Below, in pieces: positions 35,235 to 45,651 of a stretch of 64,000 nt of DNA. Under the pieces are notes generated by a model. The model had not been told where the DNA came from, ran no database searches, and was given only the letters and a program-made list of their open reading frames with translations. Location of the stretch: NCBI GenBank assembly GCA_028583415.1, contig CM053266.1:2985217-3049216 (forward strand), given 5' to 3'. Made by a program: the position numbers and the translations under genes. Positions within the stretch are counted from its first letter, which is position 1, and every line of letters starts with the position of its first letter. Origin of the DNA: Protea cynaroides (Eukaryota > Streptophyta > Magnoliopsida > Proteales > Proteaceae).

Positions 35235-35287
35235 CTATGACTACATCAGGCAATGTGACAACATCCTCAGATGTAACTGCATAAACA
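35235..35287 (-). pseudogene. Tek4 gag, last codons
   Basis: Only the end of gag (VYAVTSEDV-TLPDVV-like) is left. At about 35287 it joins the middle of the antisense ORF. A deletion removed the zinc knuckle, capsid domain, leader and aORF start together. Confidence 0.6.
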
Positions 35288-36307
35288 AGATGTTGACAGG
35301 GGTATAGAGCTTCGGATCACTAGTTGGCTGAAAGTGGTTCAGATCTCTTTCAACTGTTAGGAGTTGGCTAATCTCCTAGGAATTTTCAACGATGGTCAGT
35401 TGGTTTACTGTGCACCTAGGGAGCCACAGTTTTTGTCTACACAGGTGCATGCAGAAATAGATAATCAGATTCTTTGGGATGACCGCTGGGAAATGAAAGC
35501 AGTCAACTTACGTCCCGCACCATGGGTCTACTCTAAGATTATCCAGCATAATCTTATTCCCCAGGGTAGACACTACGAGATGATCTCACAGCTGACTTAG
35601 TACCTGCTGTACTGTATCTGTACTAGGTAGCCTGTCTGCCTCCCATATATTATTCTTCGGACTATGCACAGAGCTACGTTGCCTGACTCGAGAGGTAACT
35701 TGCCCTATGGGCGGATGATCTCCACCTTGCTCGCTCATTTACAGGTGGACCTAGTGGATGAGAGGATCCTTGAGGGCACCTTCTCAGCTGACCTTGATTG
35801 GGAGGTCATTGGCAGGATGGGCATGAGAGAGATACAAGTCAGTGATGATGAGAGGAATGCTATGAGACGTCCTCCCACTCGGGTAGGGGCAGCAGATTCA
35901 GAGGTGGCATTAGCAGCAGCAGCAGAGGTAGCAACAGAGGCACACGAGGTGATGATGAGGAGGATGATGATCGAATGTACATGGATGTAGATGCCATCCC
36001 TCCTCCATCACCATGACATTCTACTGGAGCTGGCCCTTCTTGGGCTTCTCATTCAGCTGGTCCTTCATGCCCACCACCATTTGACATGATGGGGTTGTTA
36101 CGTGAGATTCGGGAGGCTTAGCACGTGACTGATTGGAGAGTAGGAGAGCTTCTAGATGCCCAGTGCTCTACAGACCAGCGGGTAGTAGATCTGACAGCTA
36201 GTCTCCAAGCGACTCAGACTCAGGTGCCCTAATTCGCGTGAGTTTATGCTGAGGACTATGATAGAGATCGTGAGGTAACTCCTCCTCCAGCACCTCTAGC
36301 TCCATGA
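35288..36307 (+). pseudogene. Antisense ORF, Tek4 copy 1 (5'-truncated)
   Basis: Plus strand, starting in the globular domain just before the VSFDYRQLADLLGI-equivalent. It keeps EPQF, HNLIPQGRHYEMISQLT and the LPYGRMISTLL region, then an Ala-rich part, the coiled coil and TGA at 36305-36307. Stops interrupt it, several of them TAG. It lacks the intron and start, so it cannot be expressed as in its sisters. Confidence 0.7.
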
Positions 36308-36387
36308 TATCATTTTTTTCCCTTTTATACTACAGAGTAACTGTCCAGATTGTGGACCGTACTCTGATTTGGATGTACATTTGTCTT

Positions 36388-36423
36388 ATTCCCATTTATA
36401 TATATATATATATATTTATATAT

Positions 36424-36469
<46 letters not shown>

Positions 36470-36470
36470 A
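36388..36470. repeat. AT-rich (TA)n tract
   Basis: TA repeats with TTTATATATAAAA interruptions, between the aORF stop and the PBS. The second copy of this region (39188-39200) has only a short TA run, so the array grew after duplication or shrank there. Confidence 0.9.
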
Positions 36471-36632
36471 AATTGATTTTCCCTTTACATATGTACATTA
36501 TTCTCTTTCTTAGTTTATGTCTCATACAACATAGGTGCTTATGGTGTGTTCTTATTACAACTTTTAAATTTTATCCTAACTCAGTTCATGACTCATGTAG
36601 AAGTAGTTAGGTCAATGGGTAGAACCTGAGAA

Positions 36633-36644
36633 GCTCTGATACCA
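36633..36644 (-). promoter_or_regulatory. Primer-binding site (tRNA-iMet), Tek4 copy 1
   Basis: Minus strand TGGTATCAGAGC with the three-base spacer to the LTR end at 36648. Confidence 0.93.
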
Positions 36645-36647
36645 AGT

Positions 36648-36968
36648 TGTCATACCCTAATTCTGGTCTCACCAGAATGGTGTGATGAACCGCCAATAGA
36701 CCAACGATTCACCCAGGATCTCGAATAGGTCGTACCCACCATAACAAACCACATATACATTCCACATTAATAATTAGAGGTAATAAACAAATAAGCGAAA
36801 GTCTTACAGACAATGAACTAAGAGTCTAACAGTGATAAATAAGTATTTAATCCAATTATCTCCAAACCACAAGACATAAAAATAAATAATCAATTACATA
36901 TCTGATGTTCAAATTATAACTAAACTTAAGCAAAAACACATTGGTTGCATTTGGTTGCACCCGCATGA
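36648..36968 (-). repeat. Tek4 5' LTR copy 1, truncated
   Basis: Begins TGTCATACCC. About 320 bp matches the start of the LTR at 39379 and stops within the small ORF, near the codons for the C-x-C motif. The next bases belong to a second leader copy. Confidence 0.8.
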
Positions 36969-37367
36969 TGGTAGTATTGGGTAGTCTCACAACGAAAGGC
37001 GAGAGAAAAACAAAATCAATTGGCAAAAGTTCAAATAGAATCAAATGCAAACAATAGTAGGTCATAAGGTCGATGGCCTATGGTCGCATGTTGTGCGACC
37101 ATAGGTGTGACATCACATCCCTGGCAACTTACTGAGACCCTATGGTCTATCATATGGTCGATCATACGTTCGATGGTTTTGGTCGAATTGTACAACCGTA
37201 AAATCCAAAATCAATTTTTAAAACCTATTTTTGAGAGTTTTCCCACTCATTCTCTCTCTTCCTCCTACGGTCTCTACTCAACTTGCCACCAGTGAGTTGC
37301 TACAGTGTCGACCATACAAACTTGGTGATTTTTACTTCGATCTACGACCTACATTCCGTTCCACAAG
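36969..37367. repeat. Tek4 second leader
   Basis: Leader with TATGGTCGAT/CGACCATA motifs (37065-37200), the family D version of the GGGTCGA repeats in Tek1, Tek5 and Tek6. A pyrimidine-rich stretch and TTGCTACAGTGTCGACC lie before the donor at 37367, as in the other leaders. No gag precedes it. Confidence 0.65.
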
Positions 37368-37818
37368 GTATGTTCTCTACTCTCTTTCATTTTTAAGCTT
37401 TCATACCTAGGGTTTTTGTCATTTGTAGGGTTTTTTTTCTAATTAATATTTTTCTAATCATAAAAATTTGATTATTATTGGGGGCTTTTGCTATTGGCCA
37501 CCCAACGGATGAAAGCCCTCAAGAAAATTTGAGTTTCATCGGTTAGTTTAGTAGAAACTTGAAAATTCTCATTTTTAACCTAAATTTTGTGATTTTTGCC
37601 CAATTGTCAAATTTTTTCAAATTCGACCTACCTAGTTAAAATTTTTGCTTGAATATGCATTGCAGGATGATTTGGGACCTATGTAAGTCCTCCTGCCCAA
37701 TGTAAGTCCTCCTGCCCAATGTTTGGGTGAAAAGTGAGGCTTTTTCTCATTTTACGTCGTTATGCTGTCAAATTTTTTCAAATTTTCTAACTTGTTTTCT
37801 TGTTTTCTTTTCTTACAG
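37368..37818 (+). other. Candidate intron before antisense ORF, Tek4 copy 2 (451 bp)
   Basis: CACAAG|GTATGT donor (near-consensus) and CTTTTCTTACAG acceptor, five bases before the ATG. TTCTAAC branch-like site about 35 bases from the end. Internal TGTAAGTCCTCCTGCCCAA is duplicated in tandem (37682-37720). Confidence 0.6.
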
Positions 37819-37823
37819 CTATC

Positions 37824-39093
37824 ATGGTTCGCACTAAGGTTCTTTGAGTTCATGACCCACTTCGCTTCAGATCTGTAGAAGCAGTGATATCCTTGGTTTA
37901 TCCAAAAGAAGGTTGAAGGGGGTAGATGTGTGAATCTAGCCCACTTAGCCCTGTTTGATGTGGAAAGGGTATTTGGCGATATGGGTTGGCTTCCAATGAT
38001 CCTATACGTGGCTTGCACTCCCCCAGACTTGGTTAAGCAGTTCTACTATCACCTTCAGGTGCAGGGTGACCTAGAGGATGTAGAGAGGGTTAGGGAGCTT
38101 CGGATCACCAGCTGGGTGAAAGGGGTTCTGATTTCTTTCAACTACCAAGAGTTGGCTGATCTCCTAGGTATCTCCAAGATGGGCAGTTGGTTTACTGTGC
38201 ACCTAGAGAGCCACAGTTTTTTCGTCTACACAGATGCGTACAGAAATAGATAGTCATATTCTTTGGGATGACCGCTGGGAGGTAAAAGTAGTCAACCTGC
38301 GTCCAGAGCCACATGTCTATTACAAGATTATCCAGCATAATCTGATTCCCCAGGGTGGACATTATGAAATGATCTCTCAGCTGACTCAGTAGGTATTGTA
38401 TCTATACTAGACAGCATGTCTGCCTCCCATACATTATTCTCCAGACCATGCACCGAGCTACATTGCCTGACTAGAGAGGTAACTTGCCCTATGGGCGGTG
38501 GATCTCCAACTTGCTCGCTCAATCTACAAGTGGACCTAGTGGATGAGAGGATTGTTGAGGACACCTTCTCAGCTGACCTTGATTGGGAGGCCATCAGTAG
38601 GATGGGCATGAGAGAGATACAGGTCAGTGATGATGAGAGGAATGATATGAGACATCCTCTCACTCAGATAACAACAACAGATGCAGCGGTGGCAGCAGCA
38701 GCAGCATCAGAGGTAGCAGTAGAGGCACATGATGGTGGTGATGAGAAGGATGGTGATCGGATGTACATGGATGTGGATGCCATCCCTCCTCCATCGCCAT
38801 AGGATTCTACCAGAGCTGGCCCTTCTAGGGCCTCTCATTCCGCTGGCCCTTCACGTCCACCACCAGATGACATGATGGGGCTGTTACGTGAGATTAGAGT
38901 GGCTTAGCGCGTGATTGATTGGAGAGTAGGAGAGCTTCTAGAAGTCTAGTGCTCTACAGACCAGCGGGTAGGGGATCTGGCAGCTAGTCTCTGAGCGACT
39001 CAGACTCAGGTGGCCTGGCTCGTAAGAGTATTTGCTGAGGACTATGATAGAGATCATGAGACACCTCCTCCTCCAGCACCTCCAGCTCCATGA
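37824..39093 (+). pseudogene. Antisense ORF, Tek4 copy 2
   Basis: Plus strand, ATG at 37824, TGA at 39091-39093, about 423 codons of sequence as in Tek1. Same order: basic start (MVRTKV), globular domain (HLALFDVERVFGDMGWLP, DLVKQFYYHLQ, ELADLLGI), Ala-rich linker, coiled coil and Pro-rich end. There are several frameshifts and stops (a TGA at codon 8 and a shift near codon 20). The sequence differs from family A at many codons yet the protein landmarks remain, which suggests past selection on the protein. Confidence 0.75.
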
Positions 39094-39363
39094 TTTCCCT
39101 TTATATCTTTTTCCTTTTTATACTACAGAGTAACTGTCCAGATTGTGGACTGTACTCTGATTTGATGTACATTTGTCTTGTTTCCATATATATATAATAA
39201 AATTAGTTTTTCCTTTACATATGTGCATTATTCTTTTTCTTAGTTCATGTCTCATACAACATAGGTGCTTATGGTGTGTTCTTATTATAGCTTTTAAATT
39301 TTTATCCTAACTCAGTTCATGACTCATGTGAAAGTAGTTAGGTCAATGGGTAGAACTTGAGAT

Positions 39364-39375
39364 GCTCTGATACCA
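39364..39375 (-). promoter_or_regulatory. Primer-binding site (tRNA-iMet), Tek4 copy 2
   Basis: Minus strand TGGTATCAGAGC, three bases from the LTR. Confidence 0.93.
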
Positions 39376-39596
39376 AGTTATTACACCCCAATTCTTGTCT
39401 AACCAGAATGGTGTGATGAACCGCCAATAAACCAACGATTCACCTAGGATCTAACATAGGTTGTACCCACCATATCAAACTACATACACATTCCACATTA
39501 ATAATAAGAGATAATAAACAAATAAACGAAAGTCTTACAGATAATGAACTGAGAGTTTAACAATGATTATATCCGATGTTCAAATTATAACTAAAC

Positions 39597-39718
39597 TTAA
39601 CCAAAAACACATTGGTTGCACTCGCATGATGAATCATGCGCATCTTCTTCAGCTTCTTGATCCATCACAGCAATGTGTTCATACGTCGACGCATTCATAT
39701 ATTCTTCAACGGTAGGAC
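39597..39718 (-). CDS. Small conserved ORF in LTR, Tek4 right
   Basis: Minus strand after GATGCAG|GT, to TAA at 39597-39599. Peptide around PTVEEYMNASTYEHIAVM, ending HDSSCECNQCVFG. Intact. The changes from Tek5 and Tek2 are mostly at third positions or conservative. Confidence 0.5.
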
Positions 39719-41147
39719 CTGCATCATCAACTAAAAATATTCGACGTCGAAAGGGTAAGCACACATCACAGCTCAGTGAGCAAACAAAACAATGCAACAA
39801 ACATATGCATGCATTCAATTCATATCTTTGGTCAGGTTTATAAGTTTGCAATGTTCTATAGAAAGGTTTGGTGGCTGCTGCACCTCTATACACGAGTGTG
39901 TGAATCCGTCCAATGGATCAAATACCATCGCCATCCTACATGCACCCACCATGGAATAGAGATAGAGCTAAAGTGTCCGAATCAAACACCGCCAATACTT
40001 CCCCTGATGCCCTGTCCATACCAATACGTAAGCCCCTATTGGCGAGGGCTTGCAAACTGAGTTCGTAGCTAACCAATCCTAATGGCAAACAGTGTATCCA
40101 AGGCCTCACCCCAGCATCCCTTATTATGCCCATAGAGATAAAGCTAAGGCCTCCTGGCAGAGTCAGAGACTACACGGTCCGAGACACCTCCCCTGATGCC
40201 CTACAACGTAATAGTTCTGCTAAGGTAATGGTGATACATCGATGTTAGTGGGCAAGACTTGAGTAGAAATAGAGCTAGAGTCTGGTGATAAGGTCGAAGA
40301 CCACCATGCCACGTCCTCATCCTGATGCTCGACTCGCATCCAACATACCAACCACACACATACATTCACGTGTCTATTCCTAGCATCATGATCATCATCA
40401 TGTTATAAATAAACAGAATTAAATATGCATGAACAGTAATAGTAGGAATACTGGATGACATGTGAGATGCACATTACAAGCATACACACATAGAATCAAT
40501 CATGGCATTGGACTCAATAAAAATAAACAGTTTGTTTTTAACCAATTAGTTTAGGTCTTGTTCCCTCACCTGTTAGCAATTCTCGATGTCCTTCCAAGCC
40601 TTAAAATTCTCTTTGAATTGATTTAACAACCTAAAAGTTATATGAATTTAAGTTAGGGTTCATATGTGACATGTTACAGTAGTTAAAAATTAAAACAGAG
40701 CACTGATAGGTGTCTAATTGGTCCTATGGACTCATGCTGTATCAACCTTACTGTTAATGGGCGATACCCTATGATCGCATATGGTGCGACTGTAGCTGCG
40801 ACCATATGATTTCTGAAATCTTCCCGAATGCTTATGGTCGATCCTCTGGTCATACTGGTCATGCTATGGTCGATCGTAGCTGCGACCTTGAGATTTTTGG
40901 TCACAGTCTACATGCAATTCGAGTTCTTCCTGGGTCAATTCTTCTATTCTTCAATGGGGTTTATTCTAAGGTCATCCTATGGCCATCATTAGTAGTTTCT
41001 TACCAACCCTAATCATCAAATTCATTCCTCATGGTTCTCCTTGGGATTTTCTCAAGAAAATCACATAGATCATAATAAGTTGATATTGTCTATCTTCCAT
41101 AGAAGTCTTATACTTAGAATTTACATCTTCAGAAATTCATTTCATAC
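39719..41147 (-). other. Candidate intron within LTR R region, Tek4 right
   Basis: Donor GCAAAG|GTATGA (41148/41147), acceptor GATGCAG (39719). 1,429 bp. Confidence 0.45.
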
Positions 41148-41654
41148 CTTTGCCTATGATAGAGAGCCAATCTCTTCTCAGTAAATTCTTCTCCTTAGCT
41201 TTTTCTTCTTCTCCTACTCTTCCTTCTCTTTCTATAGGGTTTACTAATGTTCTAAAAGAGTAAAAAAGGGCTGAGGGACATCCTTTATATAGATTAAAAC
41301 TCTCCATATAAAGTCCTCTTTCAATTAGGAAAGCAATCCCTTAGTTTAGGAAAGTTTTCAAAACTCAGAGTCTGATCTGGGTTCTCACAGTCGATCATAC
41401 GATCGCATAAACTGTCGACCGTAGGGTTAAAATCATCGACCATGGGATTCTGGATTTGAGATTTTTGGTTCGCTTCCTTATGGTTGACCATACCTAACTA
41501 GGCATCCGACCTTAGGTATTTTTTAGTGTTTTTAACTCGATTCTTATACCTAATTTGTGATCTATCTTCACACACTCGGTCCACTTGGTCCAGGAATGAT
41601 GGAAAGACCTGGCATGACACGGTTAGACCAAGTTAGTGGAGTACGGGTCTTACA

Positions 41655-42719
41655 CTAAACTACTCTCATGATTGACAACATGAATAGAGATGTGAACCGA
41701 ATGAATAGTTAAAGGTTTAATCATTCTGAATGTACATCTTTTTTATTTTATACCTGATTTATTGATGTACCAAAACTTTCTCTAGAGTTATTCTTGTAGT
41801 ACATCGACCAATGGTATTATATACCAGATAGAACCTATAACCATGAGGTTAAGAGCTGTAGAACCTCTATTTATATGTATTTAGACCACCGTACAACCTA
41901 ACGACCTTTGGATGCTGGTTAGGTTATCATAGATTTACTCTTGATCCTTCAAATTTAAGTTCACTAGATAAAACAAGTGTTCATCATTATACTGAATTTG
42001 AAGAAGGAAATGAATCGCTTCTGGATAAACATTCTGATTTTTACATTCACTGACCTCTGTTGTTAAAGATGTTTAGATAATAAGGAAAATTATGGGAGAC
42101 GATTGAATTCAGAATAATCGCTATAGCCAAGAAACCTCGGATAAAGAAATGGAGAATCTATTTAGAGATTATTGGATGGATGGATATAAGTCATGGATTG
42201 TAAAAGAGTGCATGAGTAAGAAGTGAGAACTGCCAAGAGTAGCCCGTACATAATAAATAGCATTCAAGCAGAGTTAAAGATGGCTAAATCGGTATGAATT
42301 TTGACAAGGCAGAATATTTCTAAAAGCATATCTAAGACTGGACACAAGGATGAAGTAAAAAATCAAGGCATTGATTGTATTCGGATTAGTACAAGTAATA
42401 TTGAGTTATGCCCAATGTTGAGTGATATGAATAAGTAACCAAGAGAGTTTAGTGGATTTGATAAGAATATAAGCATATACCCTAATGATTATAGGTAGAC
42501 TTGGGATATGAAGTGAATAACGATCATAAGATACTTTTTGAGGTATATGACAAAGAGACCAGGATAAAGTAGCAGTGATAAAAGAGATGTAAGCTAATGA
42601 GTGTAATATAAGATTATTGGTGTAAGCTAATGAGTTTTTTGGAATATGAGATTATTGGCGATAGTCTTGAAAAATCATATGAGATGGATGAGCTAGATGT
42701 GCTGTTAAGACCTTATACC
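41655..42719. other. Unassigned AT-rich stretch
   Basis: About 1.1 kb without an LTR end, conserved protein or tandem repeat that I can recognise; only short random ORFs. It precedes the protease fragment of an old plus-strand element, so it may be that element's decayed gag region. It may also be older target DNA. Confidence 0.35.
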
Positions 42720-43075
42720 ATATTTTGCTAGTTCAAGCCCTTTTGGACTAGATGTTGTATTAGGTGAGCGTTATGAATAATGTCTGAATCATATGGAAGG
42801 ACAAAATTTAGATGCAACCTAATTCAACTTGAGATGACAGACTTCGACGTCATCTTGGGGATATGCTGGTTGTCTCAACATTCTACAAAGCTGTTATGTG
42901 CAAAGAAGAGGTTATCATTCAAGAATAAAGACTACACATAATTTGATTTTATTGGAAGCATATTGCTTAGGAAGCGAAAGCTCATCCTCTCTACACTAAA
43001 GACGAAGAGATGCTTTGAAAATAATGGAGTAGGATATATGGTATCTATGGTAGACATTACTAAATAAGTACCCCA
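42720..43075 (+). pseudogene. Protease fragment of old plus-strand element
   Basis: Plus strand. Decayed protease end (DFDVILGICWLSQH-like) and the linker to RT, homologous to 790-1160. With 54632-55384 it forms one pol gene into which Tek5 inserted. Confidence 0.7.
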
Positions 43076-43330
43076 ATGGGGGGGAGGAAAAAAATAAAAA
43101 AAACAAATAAATTCCAAACCAAAATCCCCCCCCCGCTTCCCCCCCCCCCTTCCCCCGCCCCCCCCCCCTTTCCTCCCTCCCGCCCCCCCCCCTCCCCCCC
43201 CCCCCCCCCCCCAAAACACCCCCCCATTGAAAAAAAAAAAAACAAAACCCAAAAAAAAAAAAAAAAAAAACCCAACCACCCCCAAAATCCTAAAAAGGGA
43301 CCCCCAAACCTTTTGGGGAAAAAAAAGACG
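43076..43330. other. Homopolymer-garbled stretch, probable assembly artefact
   Basis: Long runs of C and A with few other bases, between a recognisable protease end and the bases encoding KKDGS of RT. The spacing to RT is roughly right for a linker, and some words (CCCCAAAATCCT, TTTTGGGGAAAAAAAAGAC) look like RT coding sequence with runs stretched. It reads as low-quality consensus or gap fill, not biology. Confidence 0.7.
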
Positions 43331-43335
43331 GTAGT
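43331..43335. repeat. Target-site duplication GTAGT, left of Tek5
   Basis: GTAGT directly before TGTCACACCCC; identical to 54632-54636 directly after the other LTR. It lies in the RT codons for 'DGS', so the flanks are one interrupted gene. Confidence 0.95.
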
Positions 43336-43620
43336 TGTCACACCCCAATTCCGCACTGTTCAGAATGGTCAGATGAACCGCTAACAAATCAACGGTTCAA
43401 CCAGGATCTCTAGTAGGCTATCCCCGCGTTATCTAAACATCCACACATCCATAATCATAATCAGAGTAAATACACAATAGCGAAAATCTTATAATAAAAT
43501 GAACTGAGAATCTACTGTGATATAAATATTAAATAGCAATTTACTCTGTATCAACTGGGACATAAATAATTATCAAATACATGTCTTTATTAAATTCAAA
43601 TAAAGAAACCTAAGGAAAAT

Positions 43621-43742
43621 CTAATCGAATACACATGAGTTGCACTCGCAAGAGGAGTCATGTGTATCTACTTCAGCTTCAGCGTCCATCACCGCTACGT
43701 TCCCGTATGCTGGAGCATTCATATAATCTTCAACCATATAAC
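43621..43742 (-). CDS. Small conserved ORF in LTR, Tek5 left
   Basis: Minus strand after GATGCAG|GT, to TAG at 43621-43623. Peptide around YMVEDYMNAPAYGNVAVM, ending HDSSCECNSCVFD. An ATG (the M of YMNAP) could serve as an internal start, giving about 34 residues. Confidence 0.5.
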
Positions 43743-45123
43743 CTGCATCATCAACTAAAAATATTCGACATCGAGGGGGTGAGCACACATCACGGCTCAG
43801 TGAGTAGACAAAACAATGCAACAATACATATGCATGCAATCAATTCATATCTTTGGTCTGGTTTATAGTTTGCAATGCCCAATAGAAAGGTTGGGTGGTC
43901 AAAGGTTAACGTTTATTGACCCCGCCTCTATACACAGGGTGTGGAAGTCCTCCCGAAGGTTAACGTTTATCGTCGTCCCCATCCACCCTAATCATGACAT
44001 TATACAACAAAGGTTAACGTTTATTGCTATATAATACTATACAAACACGTAAGCCCCTGTTAGCGAGGGCTTGCAAACTGGGCTCGCAGCTAACCAATCC
44101 TAATGCCAAACAGTGTATCCAAGGCCTCACCCCAGCATCCCTCAGAATGTCCATAGAGATAGAGCTAAGGCCCCCCCGTAGAGTCAGAGACTACAAGGAC
44201 CGAGACCACCTCCCCTGATACTCTACGACACAATAGTTCTGCTAAAGTAATGGTGATATGACGATGCTAATGCACAAGACTTGAGTTAGAGATAGAGCTA
44301 AAGTGCTGAGACCCGCCAAAGGTTAACGTTTATTGACGTTCTCATCACACCTCCCCTGATACTCGCTCGCATCAAGTACACCAACCACACACATACAATC
44401 ACATGCTTATTCCTATCATCATCATCATCATCATGTTATAAACAATAAAGTAAATATGCATGAACAAATAATAGAAATATTGGATGACATGTTGTATGCA
44501 CATTACAAACATATTCGCATAGAATCAAGCATGGCATTGGACTCAAGAAATAAAAAATAGTTTATTATTAACCAATTAGTTTAGAGTTCTGTTTCCTCAC
44601 CTTAGCTTGCTAACAGATACTTTTCCAAGCTTTATAATCACCTTTATATTGTTATTGTATTGCTAGAAGACCTAACAAGTCGATAGAATTTAATTATAAT
44701 TAATTCTGAATTTAAAAACTATTCTGTTAACTGAGGGTCAGAGGTAGGGTCGGAGTCCTGATCGACCCTGGGTGCGACCCTCCCCAAACTCTGAACTTCC
44801 CGAACACTAAGGGTCGATGGTCAGGATCACCTAGGGTCCGATGGTCATCGACCCTCGGTGCGACCCTCGGTGCACTTTGGTCCAATTCCCTTTTTTAGTC
44901 CACTCTTCGTGCTTGGGATCCTATGGCTTGCTCCTACATTCCATTCTACATTCATTCCATGGTCTGAAACCATGTATAATCCATCTAGATAGCTTTCATG
45001 TAATCCCCCATAGTTTCCCATGAAAACCTAACCATGGATTGATGGTTTGGGTTTCTCTGAGATCACACTCTCATCAATATCTAACCTAAGGTCTGTAGAA
45101 ACTCATGGAATTAGTATCCATAC
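43743..45123 (-). other. Candidate intron within LTR R region, Tek5 left
   Basis: Donor TCTTAG|GTATGG (45124/45123), acceptor GATGCAG (43743). 1,381 bp. Confidence 0.45.
43901..44337. repeat. Four dispersed copies of AAAGGTTAACGTTTATTG
   Basis: At 43901-43920, 43955-43973, 44009-44026 and 44318-44337. The right LTR has them at 53053-53072, 53107-53125, 53161-53178 and 53471-53490, and Tek6 at 55950-55969, 56004-56021, 56057-56074 and 56366-56385. The Tek1 LTR has other sequence at the same places. Confidence 0.9.
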
Positions 45124-45638
45124 CTAAGAATAATACTCCTTCTCTACAACTCTATTCTTTTGGCTAAATTGTCTTCCTTGCTTCTCTTCTTCCTCTTTTC
45201 CTTCTCTTCTCTTTCTCTCAATTCAATTAGGGTTGTGAAAGGAGTAAAAGAGGCTTAGGGACGTCCTTTAAATAGAGTAGGAACATCCAAAATAAGTCCC
45301 ATTGCGATTAGGAAAGAATCCCAATCGAAAATTAGGAAATTTCATAATTTCTATTTCTTACGGTAACCGAGGGTCGATGGGAGGGTCGATGATCCCGTCG
45401 ACCCTAGGGTTTAAGATGTTCGACCCTCCCTTCAAAATTGAGGGTCTGACTTTCTGCTTTGGGAGGTTCGACCCTGCTTAGCTGGGTATGCGACCCTCCC
45501 TTCAAATTAAGTATTTTTGGGTCGATTTGATACCTGGGATCTCGATCTCCTTCACGCCCTTGGTCCATTTGACTCGACCATGATGGATAAACCTGGTATA
45601 AGGTGGTAAGACTAGGTTAGATTGACATGGGTCTTATA

Positions 45639-45651
45639 ACTCCCCCCTACT
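45639..45651 (-). other. Polypurine tract, Tek5
   Basis: Minus strand GTAGGGGGGAGT directly before the LTR start. Confidence 0.85.

Larger units (their letters stand above)
39379..41654 (-). repeat. Tek4 right (5') LTR, family D (2,276 bp)
   Basis: From TATTACACCCC (terminal TG changed to TA, and TCAC to TTAC: both C/G transitions) to GGGTCTTACA at 41654. Motif clusters are TATGGTCGA at 40740-40890 and 41390-41520. TATA at about 41283-41292. Confidence 0.88.
43336..45638 (-). repeat. Tek5 3' LTR (2,303 bp)
   Basis: TGTCACACCCC to GGGTCTTATA (terminal CA changed to TA). TATA-like TTTAAATAG at about 45270. GGGTCGA/CGACCC clusters at 44730-44880 and 45370-45500. Confidence 0.95.

Noticed and set aside
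41655..42719. A host gene between Tek4 and the old protease fragment
   Set aside because: No long frame, no splice-consistent exons and no recognisable domain.
42932..43387. Glycine-rich and proline-rich ORFs across 43076-43330
   Set aside because: They come from artefact-like homopolymer runs between two recognisable pol fragments, not from a gene.
44410..44440. ATC/ATG trinucleotide run (also 53573-53588, 56464-56480) as a CRISPR or satellite
   Set aside because: A short trinucleotide microsatellite in the LTR, without spacers.
44841..45023. 60-codon plus-strand ORF repeated at 53994-54176
   Set aside because: Identical only because both are copies of one LTR; the Tek1, Tek2 and Tek4 LTRs do not keep it.
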